Below are positions 8,562-17,195 of a DNA stretch of 64,000 nucleotides, one piece after another; position 1 is the first letter of the stretch, and each line of letters opens with the position of its first letter. The notes under the pieces are model-generated. The model was not told the origin of the DNA. It did no database searches and saw only the letters and a program-made list of their open reading frames with translations. Location of the stretch: contig CP070815.1 of NCBI GenBank assembly GCA_020344215.1, forward strand, positions 353,973 to 417,972. Direction: 5' to 3'. The stretch is from Gemmatimonadota bacterium. GTDB lineage: Bacteria; Gemmatimonadota; Gemmatimonadetes; Palauibacterales; KS3-K002. The position numbers were made by a program, and so were the translations under genes.

Positions 8562-9272
8562 ATGAGTAGACTGATGAGAGACTATACAAAGGCGTGGCAA
8601 ACACAGACGCAGACGCGGGAGCAGGCGGTTTCGCACCGCTGGCCTCTGATCCAGGCAAAGTTGTTGGAGATTCCGGCGACGGTCTGGGCGCTGTTCCTGG
8701 TCACCGCCGCCTTAGCGGTGGCCGCCGTGATCAGCGGAGTGCCGCAGGCGAGCAACCCGTCGGCGAAGCAGCTTGCCTCGGACGTGGCGTTGCTGGGGGC
8801 GGAGAACCGAGATCTGCGCAGTGAGATCGAGCTCAGGACGCTGGAGGTAGAGCGACTGGAGCAGATACAGCGGTTTTCGGGCGATTTCCGGATTCCGGCG
8901 AATCGGGCGATGCAGATCTACGACATCGCTCTGTCCGAGGGGGTGAATCCGGAGCTGGCGTTCAATCTGGTTCGAGTGGAAAGCGGTTTTCGGCGCACGG
9001 CGGTGAGCTCGGCGGGCGCTATCGGCTTTACGCAGATCAGGCCGAGCACGGCGCGCTGGCTCGACCCGACGGTGGAGACGCAGGACTTGTTTGATCCGGA
9101 GACGAACCTGCACCTGGGGTTCCGGTATTTCCGCTACCTGCTCGACGAGTACAACGGCGACACGCGCCTTGCGCTGCTCGCCTACAACCGTGGCCCGGGT
9201 CGGGTCGGCGGCCTGCTGCGCAGCGGGATCGACCCAGCGAACGGATACGCCAAGGCTGTGCTCGGGGAATAG
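8562..9272 (+). CDS. Membrane-anchored lytic transglycosylase (SLT domain)
   Basis: Murein lytic transglycosylase, 236 aa. One TM segment lies at about 38-60, then a short coiled coil (LLGAENRDLRSEIELRTLEVERLEQ split by helix turns), then a C-terminal SLT/goose-lysozyme-like domain. The catalytic Glu is E140 in RVESGF, with GAIGFTQI and AYNRGPGRV as the other family motifs. It should cleave glycan strands at the outer face of the inner membrane. Start: ATG 8562, with GGGAGGA ending 11 nt upstream; GTG 8553 and ATG 8574 are alternatives. A long structured leader precedes it. Confidence 0.88.
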   Translation: MSRLMRDYTKAWQTQTQTREQAVSHRWPLIQAKLLEIPATVWALFLVTAALAVAAVISGVPQASNPSAKQLASDVALLGAENRDLRSEIELRTLEVERLEQIQRFSGDFRIPANRAMQIYDIALSEGVNPELAFNLVRVESGFRRTAVSSAGAIGFTQIRPSTARWLDPTVETQDLFDPETNLHLGFRYFRYLLDEYNGDTRLALLAYNRGPGRVGGLLRSGIDPANGYAKAVLGE

Positions 9273-9369
9273 AAGTTCGAACTTCCATTGGCCAATCCCG
9301 AAGTCTCCTCGGAAGTCGAAGGCGAATCCGGGTATCCGGGTATCGGGGAGATAGGGAGGTTAAGAAGCG

Positions 9370-9398
9370 GGGGCGCCGACCGAGTGAGGTGGCGCCCC
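9370..9398. terminator. Convergent terminator hairpin
   Basis: A perfect 8-bp stem GGGGCGCC/GGCGCCCC with a 13-nt loop lies between the plus-strand transglycosylase (ends 9272) and the minus-strand MltD-like gene (ends 9446). The T-tract is weak on both strands, so efficiency is uncertain. The location between convergent genes supports a bidirectional terminator. Confidence 0.6.
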
Positions 9399-9445
9399 TA
9401 CTCCTTGATTCCCGGATCCGCGGCTCGAGAATTCCCGCACGCCTT

Positions 9446-10891
9446 CTAATTTAAATCTACGTAAATTCTGACTTCGTCGCCCGGGTAGATTCGACTGGTC
9501 GCCAGTCCGTTCCACACCATCAGGTCACGGGCGGTGACATCGTAGCGCTTGGCGATGGCCCAGAGGCTGTCGCCAGCCTGGACACGATAGGTGATATACG
9601 GGCCGCCGGGCGGCCGCGCGGTGACGCGCACCGGCGTAGTGCTCCTGCGCACCGTCGGTGCCGATGTGTAGCGCGGCAGTCTCCCAGCCCTCGGGATGAC
9701 GAGGTGCTGACCGATACGCAGCTGCCGCGCCCTGACGCCCGGGTTCGCCGCGCGGATCGCCGAGACGCTCACGCCGTACAGCCGGGCGATCTGACTGAGA
9801 GTATCGCCGCGCCTCACTACGTGCTGTACCCAGGTGACCCGCTCCGAGGAGGGGATCCCGGCGTAGTTCAGCGCGAAACGGTGGCCGGTGCCGGGCGGGA
9901 CACGCAGCGAGTAGCGCTGGCCCGGCGGTGTGACGCCGCGGAGGATCTGGGGGTTCAACTCCATTACCTGGGCAACGGGCACCTCAGCGGCGTTGGCGAT
10001 CACGTCGAGGCTGGTGGCGTCGGGCACCTGCACGACGTCGTAGGCCATAGGCACCGCCGTCTCGATATTGAAGAATCCGTAGTGCGCCGGCTGCTTCGCG
10101 ATCAGGGCAGCGGCGATGAGTTTGGGGACGTAGTTGCGCGTCTCGCGCCTCAAGTGGCGGCGCCGTGCCAGCGTCCAGAAGTCGTCGGTCCCGGCGCGAC
10201 GGACCGAGCGGCGTACCCGGTTCGCACCGCCGTTGTAGGCGGCAGCCGCCAGATACCAGGAGCCGAACTCGGTGTACAGATCCTTCAGGTGAGCCGCCGC
10301 CGCTTTAGTGGCGAGTATCGGATCGCGCCGCTCATCGACCCAGTAGGAGATCTGCAGACCGTACAGCCGGCCGGTGCTGGCGATGAACTGCCAGAGGCCC
10401 ACCGCCCGGGCGCGGCTATAGGCCCGCGGGCTGAACCCGCTCTCGATGAGCGACATATAGACCAGATCCTCCGGCAGACCGGCGTCCTGGAGGATGGCAC
10501 GCATCATCGGCTCGTAGCGGCCCGCACGCTGCAGGTAGACCTCGAAGTTCTCCCTGCCGTCGCGCTGGAAGTACTCCAGCCAACTCTCGACCGCATCGTT
10601 CATCGTGATCGGGATGTCCCAGGTCGGAATCCCGCGTCTGGCTGCGTCGGGGCGGCTCGCGCCGGAGACCTCGAGCATCTCCGCCTCGACCTCGAGCCCG
10701 GTCGCCGAGTCGGCGCTCTCCTCGACCTCAGCTATGATGAGGCTGAGGCTGTCCTCGCCGAGGCCCGCGCCGGCTTCGACCCCGGAGACGGCGGGCTCGG
10801 GGTCGGCTCCACCAGAGCGCCCGGTCGCGCACCCCATCGCCAACACCGCGACGGCAACGATCATCAAAGCCAGCCGGCCCGCTCGCCTCAC
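9446..10891 (-). CDS. MltD-like lytic transglycosylase with LysM domains (lipoprotein)
   Basis: Lipoprotein transglycosylase, 481 aa. Lipobox LAMGC puts the lipidated Cys at residue 21. The SLT domain has catalytic Glu in SLIESGF, then GLWQFI and AAAYNGG. Three LysM modules follow: one weak (SLDVIANAAEV), and two clear (RRGDTLSQIARLYGV and QAGDSLWAIAKRYDV), which bind peptidoglycan. I chose the GTG at 10891 because it overlaps the upstream stop (GTGA) and has GGAGGG 6 nt upstream; the frame could extend to 10954. It is coupled to the aminotransferase gene. Confidence 0.9.
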   Translation of the reverse strand: MRRAGRLALMIVAVAVLAMGCATGRSGGADPEPAVSGVEAGAGLGEDSLSLIIAEVEESADSATGLEVEAEMLEVSGASRPDAARRGIPTWDIPITMNDAVESWLEYFQRDGRENFEVYLQRAGRYEPMMRAILQDAGLPEDLVYMSLIESGFSPRAYSRARAVGLWQFIASTGRLYGLQISYWVDERRDPILATKAAAAHLKDLYTEFGSWYLAAAAYNGGANRVRRSVRRAGTDDFWTLARRRHLRRETRNYVPKLIAAALIAKQPAHYGFFNIETAVPMAYDVVQVPDATSLDVIANAAEVPVAQVMELNPQILRGVTPPGQRYSLRVPPGTGHRFALNYAGIPSSERVTWVQHVVRRGDTLSQIARLYGVSVSAIRAANPGVRARQLRIGQHLVIPRAGRLPRYTSAPTVRRSTTPVRVTARPPGGPYITYRVQAGDSLWAIAKRYDVTARDLMVWNGLATSRIYPGDEVRIYVDLN

Positions 10892-12015
10892 GACTTGCCC
10901 TCCAGCAACTCGTCCAGCGCGCCCAGGAACAGCGTGACGGTCTCTTCCCGGCACGTCTCACCCATCAACCCCACTCGCCAGATCTTGCCCGCCAGCGGTC
11001 CCAGGCCGCCGCCGATCTCGATCCCGAAGCGTTCCAGAAGCTGGCGACGAAACACCTTGTCGTCCACCCCTTCCGGTACAAGCACGGAAGTCAGCTGTGG
11101 CAGCCGGTAAGGCTCGTCCACCAGAAGCTCCAGACCGCGTTTCATCAGACCGTTCTGCAGCGCGGTCCCTAGACGACGATGCCGGTCGAACCGCGCCTCC
11201 AACCCCTCCTCCAGGATGGCACGCAACCCTTCGTGCAGGCCGTAGAGCGCGTTGACGGGCGCCGTGTGATGGTACGCCCGCTCCCCGCCCCAGTAGGAAG
11301 CGATCAGCGACAGGTCGAGATACCAGCTGTGGACCTTCTCCTTCCGCGAGCCGATTCGTTCCATCGCCCGCTCGGAAAAGGTGATCGGCGCCAGGCCCGG
11401 CGGCACGCTCAGGCACTTCTGCGTGCCCGAGTACGCCACATCGATCCCGCGCTCGTCCACCTTCACCGGCACACCGCCCAAGCTCGTCACCGTATCGACG
11501 AGGAACAGCGTCCCGCTGTCCTGTAGGTAGGCCCCCAGCTCCTCCAGCGGCTGGAGCACGCCTGTCGAGGTCTCCGCATGAACCACCGCCAGCAGCCGGG
11601 CCTCCGGCGCGGACTTGTGAGCTTCGATCAGCGCCCCAACGTCGAGCGGTTCGCCCCAGGCGGCTTCGACGGTCAGTACACGGGCGCCCGCCCGCTCGGC
11701 GTTCGAAACCATTCGCTGCCCGAAGACACCGTTCACCCCAATGATCGTCGTATCGCCCGGCTCCAGGAGGTTGTCGAACGCCGTCTCCATACCGGCGGAG
11801 CCGGTGCCCGAAATCGGGATGGTCATCTGGTTGGCGGTGCCGAACAGCTCCCTTAGCTGATCCGCCAGCTCGTCCATCAGCTCCAGGAAGGCCGGATCCA
11901 GGTGACCAACAGTCGGTCGCGCCATGGCAAGCAGGACGCGGGGGCTGACGTTCGAGGGGCCCGGCCCCATCAGGATCCGGCGCGGTGGCTCGAATGGCGG
12001 GAGAAGCGCGCTCAT
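10888..12015 (-). CDS. Class V aminotransferase (alanine-glyoxylate / serine-pyruvate type)
   Basis: PLP-dependent class V aminotransferase, 375 aa, cytosolic. The N-terminal RRILMGPGPSNVSPRVL and GHLDPAF are typical of the alanine-glyoxylate/serine-glyoxylate group. The PLP phosphate loop is GTGSAGMETA, the PLP-pyridine Asp is in LVDTVTSLGG, and the Schiff-base Lys is in SGTQKCL. It probably transfers an amino group between small amino acids and glyoxylate or pyruvate; exact substrate cannot be read from sequence. The start is an ATG at 12015. The downstream lytic transglycosylase start overlaps its stop. Confidence 0.88.
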   Translation of the reverse strand: MSALLPPFEPPRRILMGPGPSNVSPRVLLAMARPTVGHLDPAFLELMDELADQLRELFGTANQMTIPISGTGSAGMETAFDNLLEPGDTTIIGVNGVFGQRMVSNAERAGARVLTVEAAWGEPLDVGALIEAHKSAPEARLLAVVHAETSTGVLQPLEELGAYLQDSGTLFLVDTVTSLGGVPVKVDERGIDVAYSGTQKCLSVPPGLAPITFSERAMERIGSRKEKVHSWYLDLSLIASYWGGERAYHHTAPVNALYGLHEGLRAILEEGLEARFDRHRRLGTALQNGLMKRGLELLVDEPYRLPQLTSVLVPEGVDDKVFRRQLLERFGIEIGGGLGPLAGKIWRVGLMGETCREETVTLFLGALDELLEGKS

Positions 12016-12078
12016 ACGCCTTATACTCTCAAGGGTTGGGGGGGAAGAGGCGCCAAGAACTGACGCTCCTGCAGGTTA

Positions 12079-12522
12079 CTATTCACCAGTCGAGAGGAAG
12101 TTCCCCAACACCCGGTTCGTCGCGTTGAGGACCGCCCGCGCGACCCCCTGCGGGATGCCACCCTCGGTTGACGGCGCCGTGCCGATCAGGCGCCGGTCCC
12201 CGCCCGTCTCCGGGTCGACCACACCCAGCGCGACGATCGCCACGGAATCGTCGAACGCCTTCACCGACTTCACGCCGATTAGCCGGAAGCTCATACGTCC
12301 GCCCAACAGCTTGTGGAGCGCGTCGAGCGTGGCCTCAGCGCACACACGCAGGTCGATCGCGCCGTGTCCATGAGCATCGGCCCGCCCGCGGTACTCGACC
12401 GCCCGCCACTCCAGGGCGATCTCGGCGTGGGCACGCGTATCAGCGCCGTGCGCCAGCTGCGCATCGACCAGTCTAACACGCTCTCGGTGGAGGCCTTCTT
12501 GCCACGATGTCGTCATCGCCAT
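12079..12522 (-). CDS. Standalone protein resembling the LeuA allosteric domain
   Basis: A 147-aa protein of no assigned function. Its C-terminal 100 residues follow the pattern of the isopropylmalate synthase regulatory (LeuA dimer) domain: GHGAIDLRVCAEATLDAL, then FRLIGVKSV..DDSVAIVALGV, then STEGGIPQGVARAVLNATNRVL. No catalytic TIM barrel is present. It could be an amino-acid sensing domain or a subunit for a separate synthase; that is inference. Start: ATG at 12522 or the ATG at 12516; neither has a strong SD. It has its own predicted promoter and a palindrome. Confidence 0.6.
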   Translation of the reverse strand: MAMTTSWQEGLHRERVRLVDAQLAHGADTRAHAEIALEWRAVEYRGRADAHGHGAIDLRVCAEATLDALHKLLGGRMSFRLIGVKSVKAFDDSVAIVALGVVDPETGGDRRLIGTAPSTEGGIPQGVARAVLNATNRVLGNFLSTGE

Positions 12523-12587
12523 TCCGGAGGGCTTTCGCCGCTGGCGAACGCCTTGGCTGCGGCGGGGGGAGGCCAGCCGCCCCACAG

Positions 12588-12601
12588 GTCAGCTAGCTGA
12601 C
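12588..12601. promoter_or_regulatory. Perfect 14-bp palindrome near the predicted transcription start
   Basis: GTCAGCTAGCTGAC is a perfect palindrome placed just downstream of the predicted -10 box of the LeuA-like gene, covering the likely start of transcription. It could be a repressor operator or a 5' terminal RNA hairpin. Confidence 0.4.
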
Positions 12602-12603
12602 AG

Positions 12604-12632
12604 AACCTAGGGCCCCTCCCCTCCTCTGTCAA
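12604..12632 (-). promoter_or_regulatory. Sigma-70-type promoter for the LeuA-like gene
   Basis: On the minus strand TTGACA (12632-12627) is followed by 17 nt and TAGGTT (12609-12604). The -35 is a consensus match; the -10 keeps only the TANNNT frame. It lies between the guaB stop and the LeuA-like gene. Confidence 0.55.
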
Positions 12633-12649
12633 CGTATCCGACGCCCCTA

Positions 12650-14131
<1,482 letters not shown>

Positions 14132-14205
14132 TTAACAGCAAGCCCGGGCTGCGCTGTAGCGCACGCACCCGGGCGGTGAAGTCTCATCAGCAAGTTCCAT
14201 AGCTG

Positions 14206-14235
14206 AAAATACGCGGCGGTTCAACAGGGTGTCAA
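14206..14235 (-). promoter_or_regulatory. Promoter for guaB
   Basis: On the minus strand TTGACA (14235-14230) and TATTTT (14211-14206) are separated by 18 nt. The -35 box overlaps the stop codon of the DUF1232 gene. A second overlapping TTGAAC box lies a few bases downstream. Confidence 0.55.
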
Positions 14236-14606
14236 CGGGCCTCCACCTCCTCCGCTAGTCTGTTACGCACCGGAGCCGGTAGTCGGCGCGCGAGATCTTC
14301 AAGGCTGCCACAGAGATCGACCAGGACATCCTCAGGCCCGTCCCAGTGGGCCAGGACCAGTTCCGCTCCGGCGCGTGTTATCAACCGGTCGATCGCCAGC
14401 GCTAGAAAGAAGAGATCGTCAAGCTGGCCGATGATCGGCAGGAAATCGGGGATCAGGTCGATCGGCGTCAGCGTGTAGGCAACTGCCGCCGCCAGCAGCC
14501 CCTTGTCCGCACCCGAGACCCGCGGGTCGCGGATCAGCCGCGCGAGCAACAGCAAGAACCGGGGAATCCCAGCGACCAGGTCTCTTATCCGGGCGCGCTT
14601 CGCCAT
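14232..14606 (-). CDS. DUF1232 / YkvA-type membrane protein
   Basis: A 124-aa protein of the DUF1232 (YkvA) family. The diagnostic core is YTLTPIDLIPDFLPIIGQLDD around residues 45-65 (pattern PIDLIPD..P..G.LDD). The N-terminal part is basic (KRARIRDLV) and two hydrophobic stretches could sit in or on the membrane. The family has no established biochemical function. It follows a small hypothetical gene by 4 nt and precedes guaB, whose promoter overlaps its 3' end. Confidence 0.8.
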   Translation of the reverse strand: MAKRARIRDLVAGIPRFLLLLARLIRDPRVSGADKGLLAAAVAYTLTPIDLIPDFLPIIGQLDDLFFLALAIDRLITRAGAELVLAHWDGPEDVLVDLCGSLEDLARRLPAPVRNRLAEEVEAR

Positions 14607-14610
14607 AGCC

Positions 14611-14976
14611 TCAATCGACGACGATCTTCGTGGGTCGGTCGTCGGAATCGTCGTCAGATCCCTGGCCCGGCTTGCGCCCGACCTTCTCGAGCTCCTCCGC
14701 TAGCCCGCGGGCTGTCTTGGCAGCCGTACCGACGGCGCGGTCGACGACGCTAAGAGCGCCCATGACGCCCTTCAGAGCCCAGGGCGCGGCACGGCGGGCC
14801 CGAAGCTTGTCCTGGATCCCCTCGGCAAACTTCTGCATGCGGTCCGGCTTCTCCGGCGGCTCTTCCGCGTACTTGCCCTCAAGGAACTCGATGTAGTCCA
14901 GAACCTGATAGAGCTGCTCGTCCGCCAACGACTCCAGTTTGCGCCACACGCGGCGGCGCAAGAAAGTATCTGCCAT
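14611..14976 (-). CDS. Hypothetical small soluble protein
   Basis: A 121-aa protein that I cannot assign to a family. The N-terminal 40 residues (LADEQLYQVLDYIEFLEGKY) resemble the helical segment found in some DUF2281/antitoxin-like proteins, but this is weak. The C-terminus is acidic and polar (GQGSDDDSDD). The ATG at 14976 is supported by GAGGAG 8 nt upstream; a longer open frame to 15147 reads through the preceding gene and is unlikely. It lies 2 nt after the lipoprotein gene and 4 nt before the DUF1232 gene, so all three are probably one transcript. Confidence 0.7.
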   Translation of the reverse strand: MADTFLRRRVWRKLESLADEQLYQVLDYIEFLEGKYAEEPPEKPDRMQKFAEGIQDKLRARRAAPWALKGVMGALSVVDRAVGTAAKTARGLAEELEKVGRKPGQGSDDDSDDRPTKIVVD

Positions 14977-14978
14977 CC

Positions 14979-15677
14979 TCAGATCTCCTCTTCCGGTCCC
15001 ACCAACGCCTCGGCTGCCACGTTGACCTCGAACGGCACTGAGAGCTCGGCCGGACCCAGCCGGATCTCCACATCCAGTAACGTGCCACCTAGCCACACCG
15101 CCACCGCGACATCGCAGTCCTCCGCGTAGTCGCACTCCGTTTCCCACGGCATCGCTAGCCGTCCGCCGGCGAGCGCATCGAAAACCTCCAAGCTGCGGCG
15201 ACCTGCGGCGCGGGCCAGCCAGATGGCAAGATAGCGGCCAGCCGGTGCCCAGAGTACCGTTTCCGGTACCGCCTCCGTCCAGCGCCCCAGGACACGCACG
15301 GCCGGGTCACCCAGGCCGACCACACCGACACAGGCGCCGGGCCCGCTCGTCACCCAGGCTGCCCATGCCGTATCGGTAGCGAGGTCAAGCTCTTCGAAGC
15401 GTGTCTCTCCGAGATCCGGGATGTCGGTGGCGCACTCCTCCAGTGTATCCGGCGCTTGCCGCCCCGCGCCGGGGAGGACCGCCAACGGCACGTACGATCC
15501 TCCCACCCTCCGGTAGAGGACACCGCCCCCAATCGCGTAGGCTCCCGCCCGCTCGAGCTCGGCCGCCGGCGGCTGCTCGCCCTTTGCCGGCGGCTCTCGC
15601 TCGGGGCGCTCACATGCCGCGGTCGCGGCGACGAACAGAGCGCCCGCCGCCAGCGCCGTTCGGATCTCCTGTCGCAT
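14979..15677 (-). CDS. Hypothetical lipoprotein
   Basis: A 232-aa predicted lipoprotein of unknown function. The signal sequence MRQEIRTALAAGALFVAATAAC ends with the lipidated Cys at residue 22. A Pro/Glu-rich linker follows, then a beta-rich domain with two cysteine pairs (EECATDIP and ECDYAEDC) that could form disulfides. WAPAGRYLAIWLARAAGRRSLEVFD looks like one beta-propeller-style blade (residue run split: WAPAGRYLAIW, then SLEVFD), but there are too few repeats to claim a propeller. A hairpin-forming inverted repeat sits just upstream of the ATG. Confidence 0.7.
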   Translation of the reverse strand: MRQEIRTALAAGALFVAATAACERPEREPPAKGEQPPAAELERAGAYAIGGGVLYRRVGGSYVPLAVLPGAGRQAPDTLEECATDIPDLGETRFEELDLATDTAWAAWVTSGPGACVGVVGLGDPAVRVLGRWTEAVPETVLWAPAGRYLAIWLARAAGRRSLEVFDALAGGRLAMPWETECDYAEDCDVAVAVWLGGTLLDVEIRLGPAELSVPFEVNVAAEALVGPEEEI

Positions 15678-15682
15678 CAACT

Positions 15683-15718
15683 CAAAAGTGGTCTCGCGCC
15701 CAACGCTGGGCACTTTTG
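15683..15718 (-). promoter_or_regulatory. Inverted repeat in the lipoprotein 5' leader
   Basis: Perfect 8-bp arms CAAAAGTG (15683-15690) and CACTTTTG (15711-15718) flank an inner CCCA/TGGG stem. On the minus strand the 3' arm ends 5 nt before the ATG at 15677, so the folded RNA would cover the ribosome binding region. No good SD is visible otherwise. Confidence 0.4.
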
Positions 15719-16042
15719 GTGACCGCTCGGCTTCGCCCAATAGTACCGAGCCGCAGGGCGGATACGCCAGGAGGCCGGGATCGGAGGCGGAGGACCGCAC
15801 GCCAAGCACGGTGACCCATGCATCCTCCCAGGAGACTGGGAGTCGAAGGTGTGCCTACGAAGTCCGTGCGCGTCGAGCCGAGTGCGCCGCCGAGGCTGCC
15901 TCACTTCTCGCTGGCCACCCTCAACGGGGACGCCCGGGCCTGGCGCGCTTCACTGCGTCCAGCGCGCCTGGCCGTCGGTTTCACGCTCGGCTAGGTTGAT
16001 CACCCGAACATCGGGCTGGAGGACTCGAGGGGAGAGGCACCG
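15719..16042. other. Divergent intergenic region without a gene
   Basis: About 320 nt between the minus-strand lipoprotein and the plus-strand SDR. I see no convincing ORF, tRNA or known RNA. It contains a small CTCCCAGGAGACTGGGAG hairpin near 15826-15843 and GC-rich sequence. Promoters for the two divergent genes presumably lie here but no clear boxes stand out. Confidence 0.5.
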
Positions 16043-16777
16043 ATGGACACAGGTAGACGTCTGGCGCTGGTCACCGGCTCCGCCCGGCGGCTCGGCCGAG
16101 CGATCGCGACCGCGCTGGCCGAGGCCGGCTGCAACATCGCTCTCCACCACCACGCCGCGCCGGCGGCGGCGCTCGAGGCCGTTGGGGAGATTCAGCGGCT
16201 CGGGGTGGACGCAGTAGCCTTTCAGGCCGATCTCAGCGATCTAGAGGAGATCCGCCGGCTGTTCGCGGGCCTCGACAGCGCCTTCGGAAGGCTCGACATC
16301 CTGGTGAACAACGCGGCGATCTTCGAGAGGGCGCCGGTGCTGGACATTTCGCCTGCAGCTTGGGACCGCGTGCTAGACTTGAACCTGCGCGCGCCGTTCT
16401 TCTGTTCCCAAGAGGCGGCGCGCTTGATGGCGCGCTCGGGAGCCGGGTCGATTGTCAACATCGCCGACGTCGCCGCGTTCCAGGCATGGCCGGGCTACGC
16501 GCACTACTGTGTCTCAAAAGCCGGCCTCGTGATGATGACCCGGGTCCTCGCTCGGGCTTTGGCGCCGGAAGTTCGGGTGAACGCGGTAGCGCCGGGGCCG
16601 GTCCTGCCCCCCGAGGATCTAGCCGCAGCAGAGCGACGACAGCTTGCCGAGATGACGGCCCTGAAGCGATTGGGTGCGCCGGCGGACGTGGCTCGGGCGG
16701 TGCTGTTCCTTGTGGAGTCGAGCTACATCACGGGGGAGACAATCGTCGTCGACGGCGGCAAGCTACTCAGGTCTTAG
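16043..16777 (+). CDS. SDR family oxidoreductase
   Basis: Short-chain dehydrogenase/reductase, 244 aa, Rossmann fold. The cofactor motif is TGSARRLG at about 11-18 (RR pattern suggests NADPH), NNAA follows, and the catalytic YCVSK (YxxxK) is at about 155-159. The usual catalytic Ser position reads NIADVAAF, so the Ser may be replaced by Asp, as in some pteridine-reductase-like SDRs. The N-terminal pattern resembles FolM/pteridine reductases as well as FabG; substrate cannot be settled from sequence. SD GGGGAGAGG precedes the ATG. It converges on acpS with an 11-nt overlap of the two 3' ends. Confidence 0.85.
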   Translation: MDTGRRLALVTGSARRLGRAIATALAEAGCNIALHHHAAPAAALEAVGEIQRLGVDAVAFQADLSDLEEIRRLFAGLDSAFGRLDILVNNAAIFERAPVLDISPAAWDRVLDLNLRAPFFCSQEAARLMARSGAGSIVNIADVAAFQAWPGYAHYCVSKAGLVMMTRVLARALAPEVRVNAVAPGPVLPPEDLAAAERRQLAEMTALKRLGAPADVARAVLFLVESSYITGETIVVDGGKLLRS

Positions 16778-17153
16778 GAGCCTCCAACAACACGACCGCG
16801 CACGCGAGCCCTGCCTCGTGGCTGAGGCTGACCCAAGCGCGCTCTGCCCCTAGGCGCGCCGCCCGGGCGTGCGCTTCGCCGCTCAGCTCAAGCCGTGGCC
16901 GACCGGAACCCTCTCGGATCACCTCCATATCGGTCCAACGGATGCCGGGGCTCTTGCCGGTGCCCAGCGCCTTGAGCGCTGCTTCCTTGGCCGCGAAGCG
17001 GGCCGCCAGGCACTCGCCGGGGTCCAGGCGACTCTCGCAGTCGCTGAGTTCGCGCGTGGTGAACAGGCGCTGCCGCGCACGCGCGCCGTAACGCGCCAGT
17101 ACGCGTCGCAGGCGCTCCACTTCCACGAAGTCGACACCCACACCGACGATCAT
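16767..17153 (-). CDS. acpS: Holo-[acyl-carrier-protein] synthase AcpS
   Basis: 4'-phosphopantetheinyl transferase, 128 aa, which transfers the CoA arm onto apo-ACP. Metal-binding Asp is in GVGVDFVEVERL and the conserved Glu in CLAARFAAKEAALKALG; the C-terminal VSLSHEAGLACAVVLL is typical. The length is normal. The gene ends inside the 3' end of the convergent SDR gene, and lies 42 nt downstream of the AI-2E permease stop, on the opposite side of an unusually tight 3' junction. Confidence 0.94.
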   Translation of the reverse strand: MIVGVGVDFVEVERLRRVLARYGARARQRLFTTRELSDCESRLDPGECLAARFAAKEAALKALGTGKSPGIRWTDMEVIREGSGRPRLELSGEAHARAARLGAERAWVSLSHEAGLACAVVLLEAPKT

Positions 17154-17195
17154 TTGGCGAAGATCACAGAGTGGGGCAGCATCGCAGGTGCCCGC

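Noticed and set aside
9300..9360. Repeated ATCCGGGT units after the transglycosylase
   Set aside because: Only two exact copies with 8-bp, not 7-bp, spacing; not enough to join it to the heptamer arrays.
9704..11110. A 468-aa plus-strand frame
   Set aside because: Antisense to the MltD-like gene and the aminotransferase; no own start signals.
15688..15999. A 103-aa plus-strand ORF upstream of the SDR
   Set aside because: No SD, no family motif, Arg/Ala/Ser-rich; looks like intergenic noise.
15719..16042. Possible tRNA or 6S-like RNA in the divergent gap
   Set aside because: No T-loop consensus, acceptor pairing or 6S-type long stem could be found.
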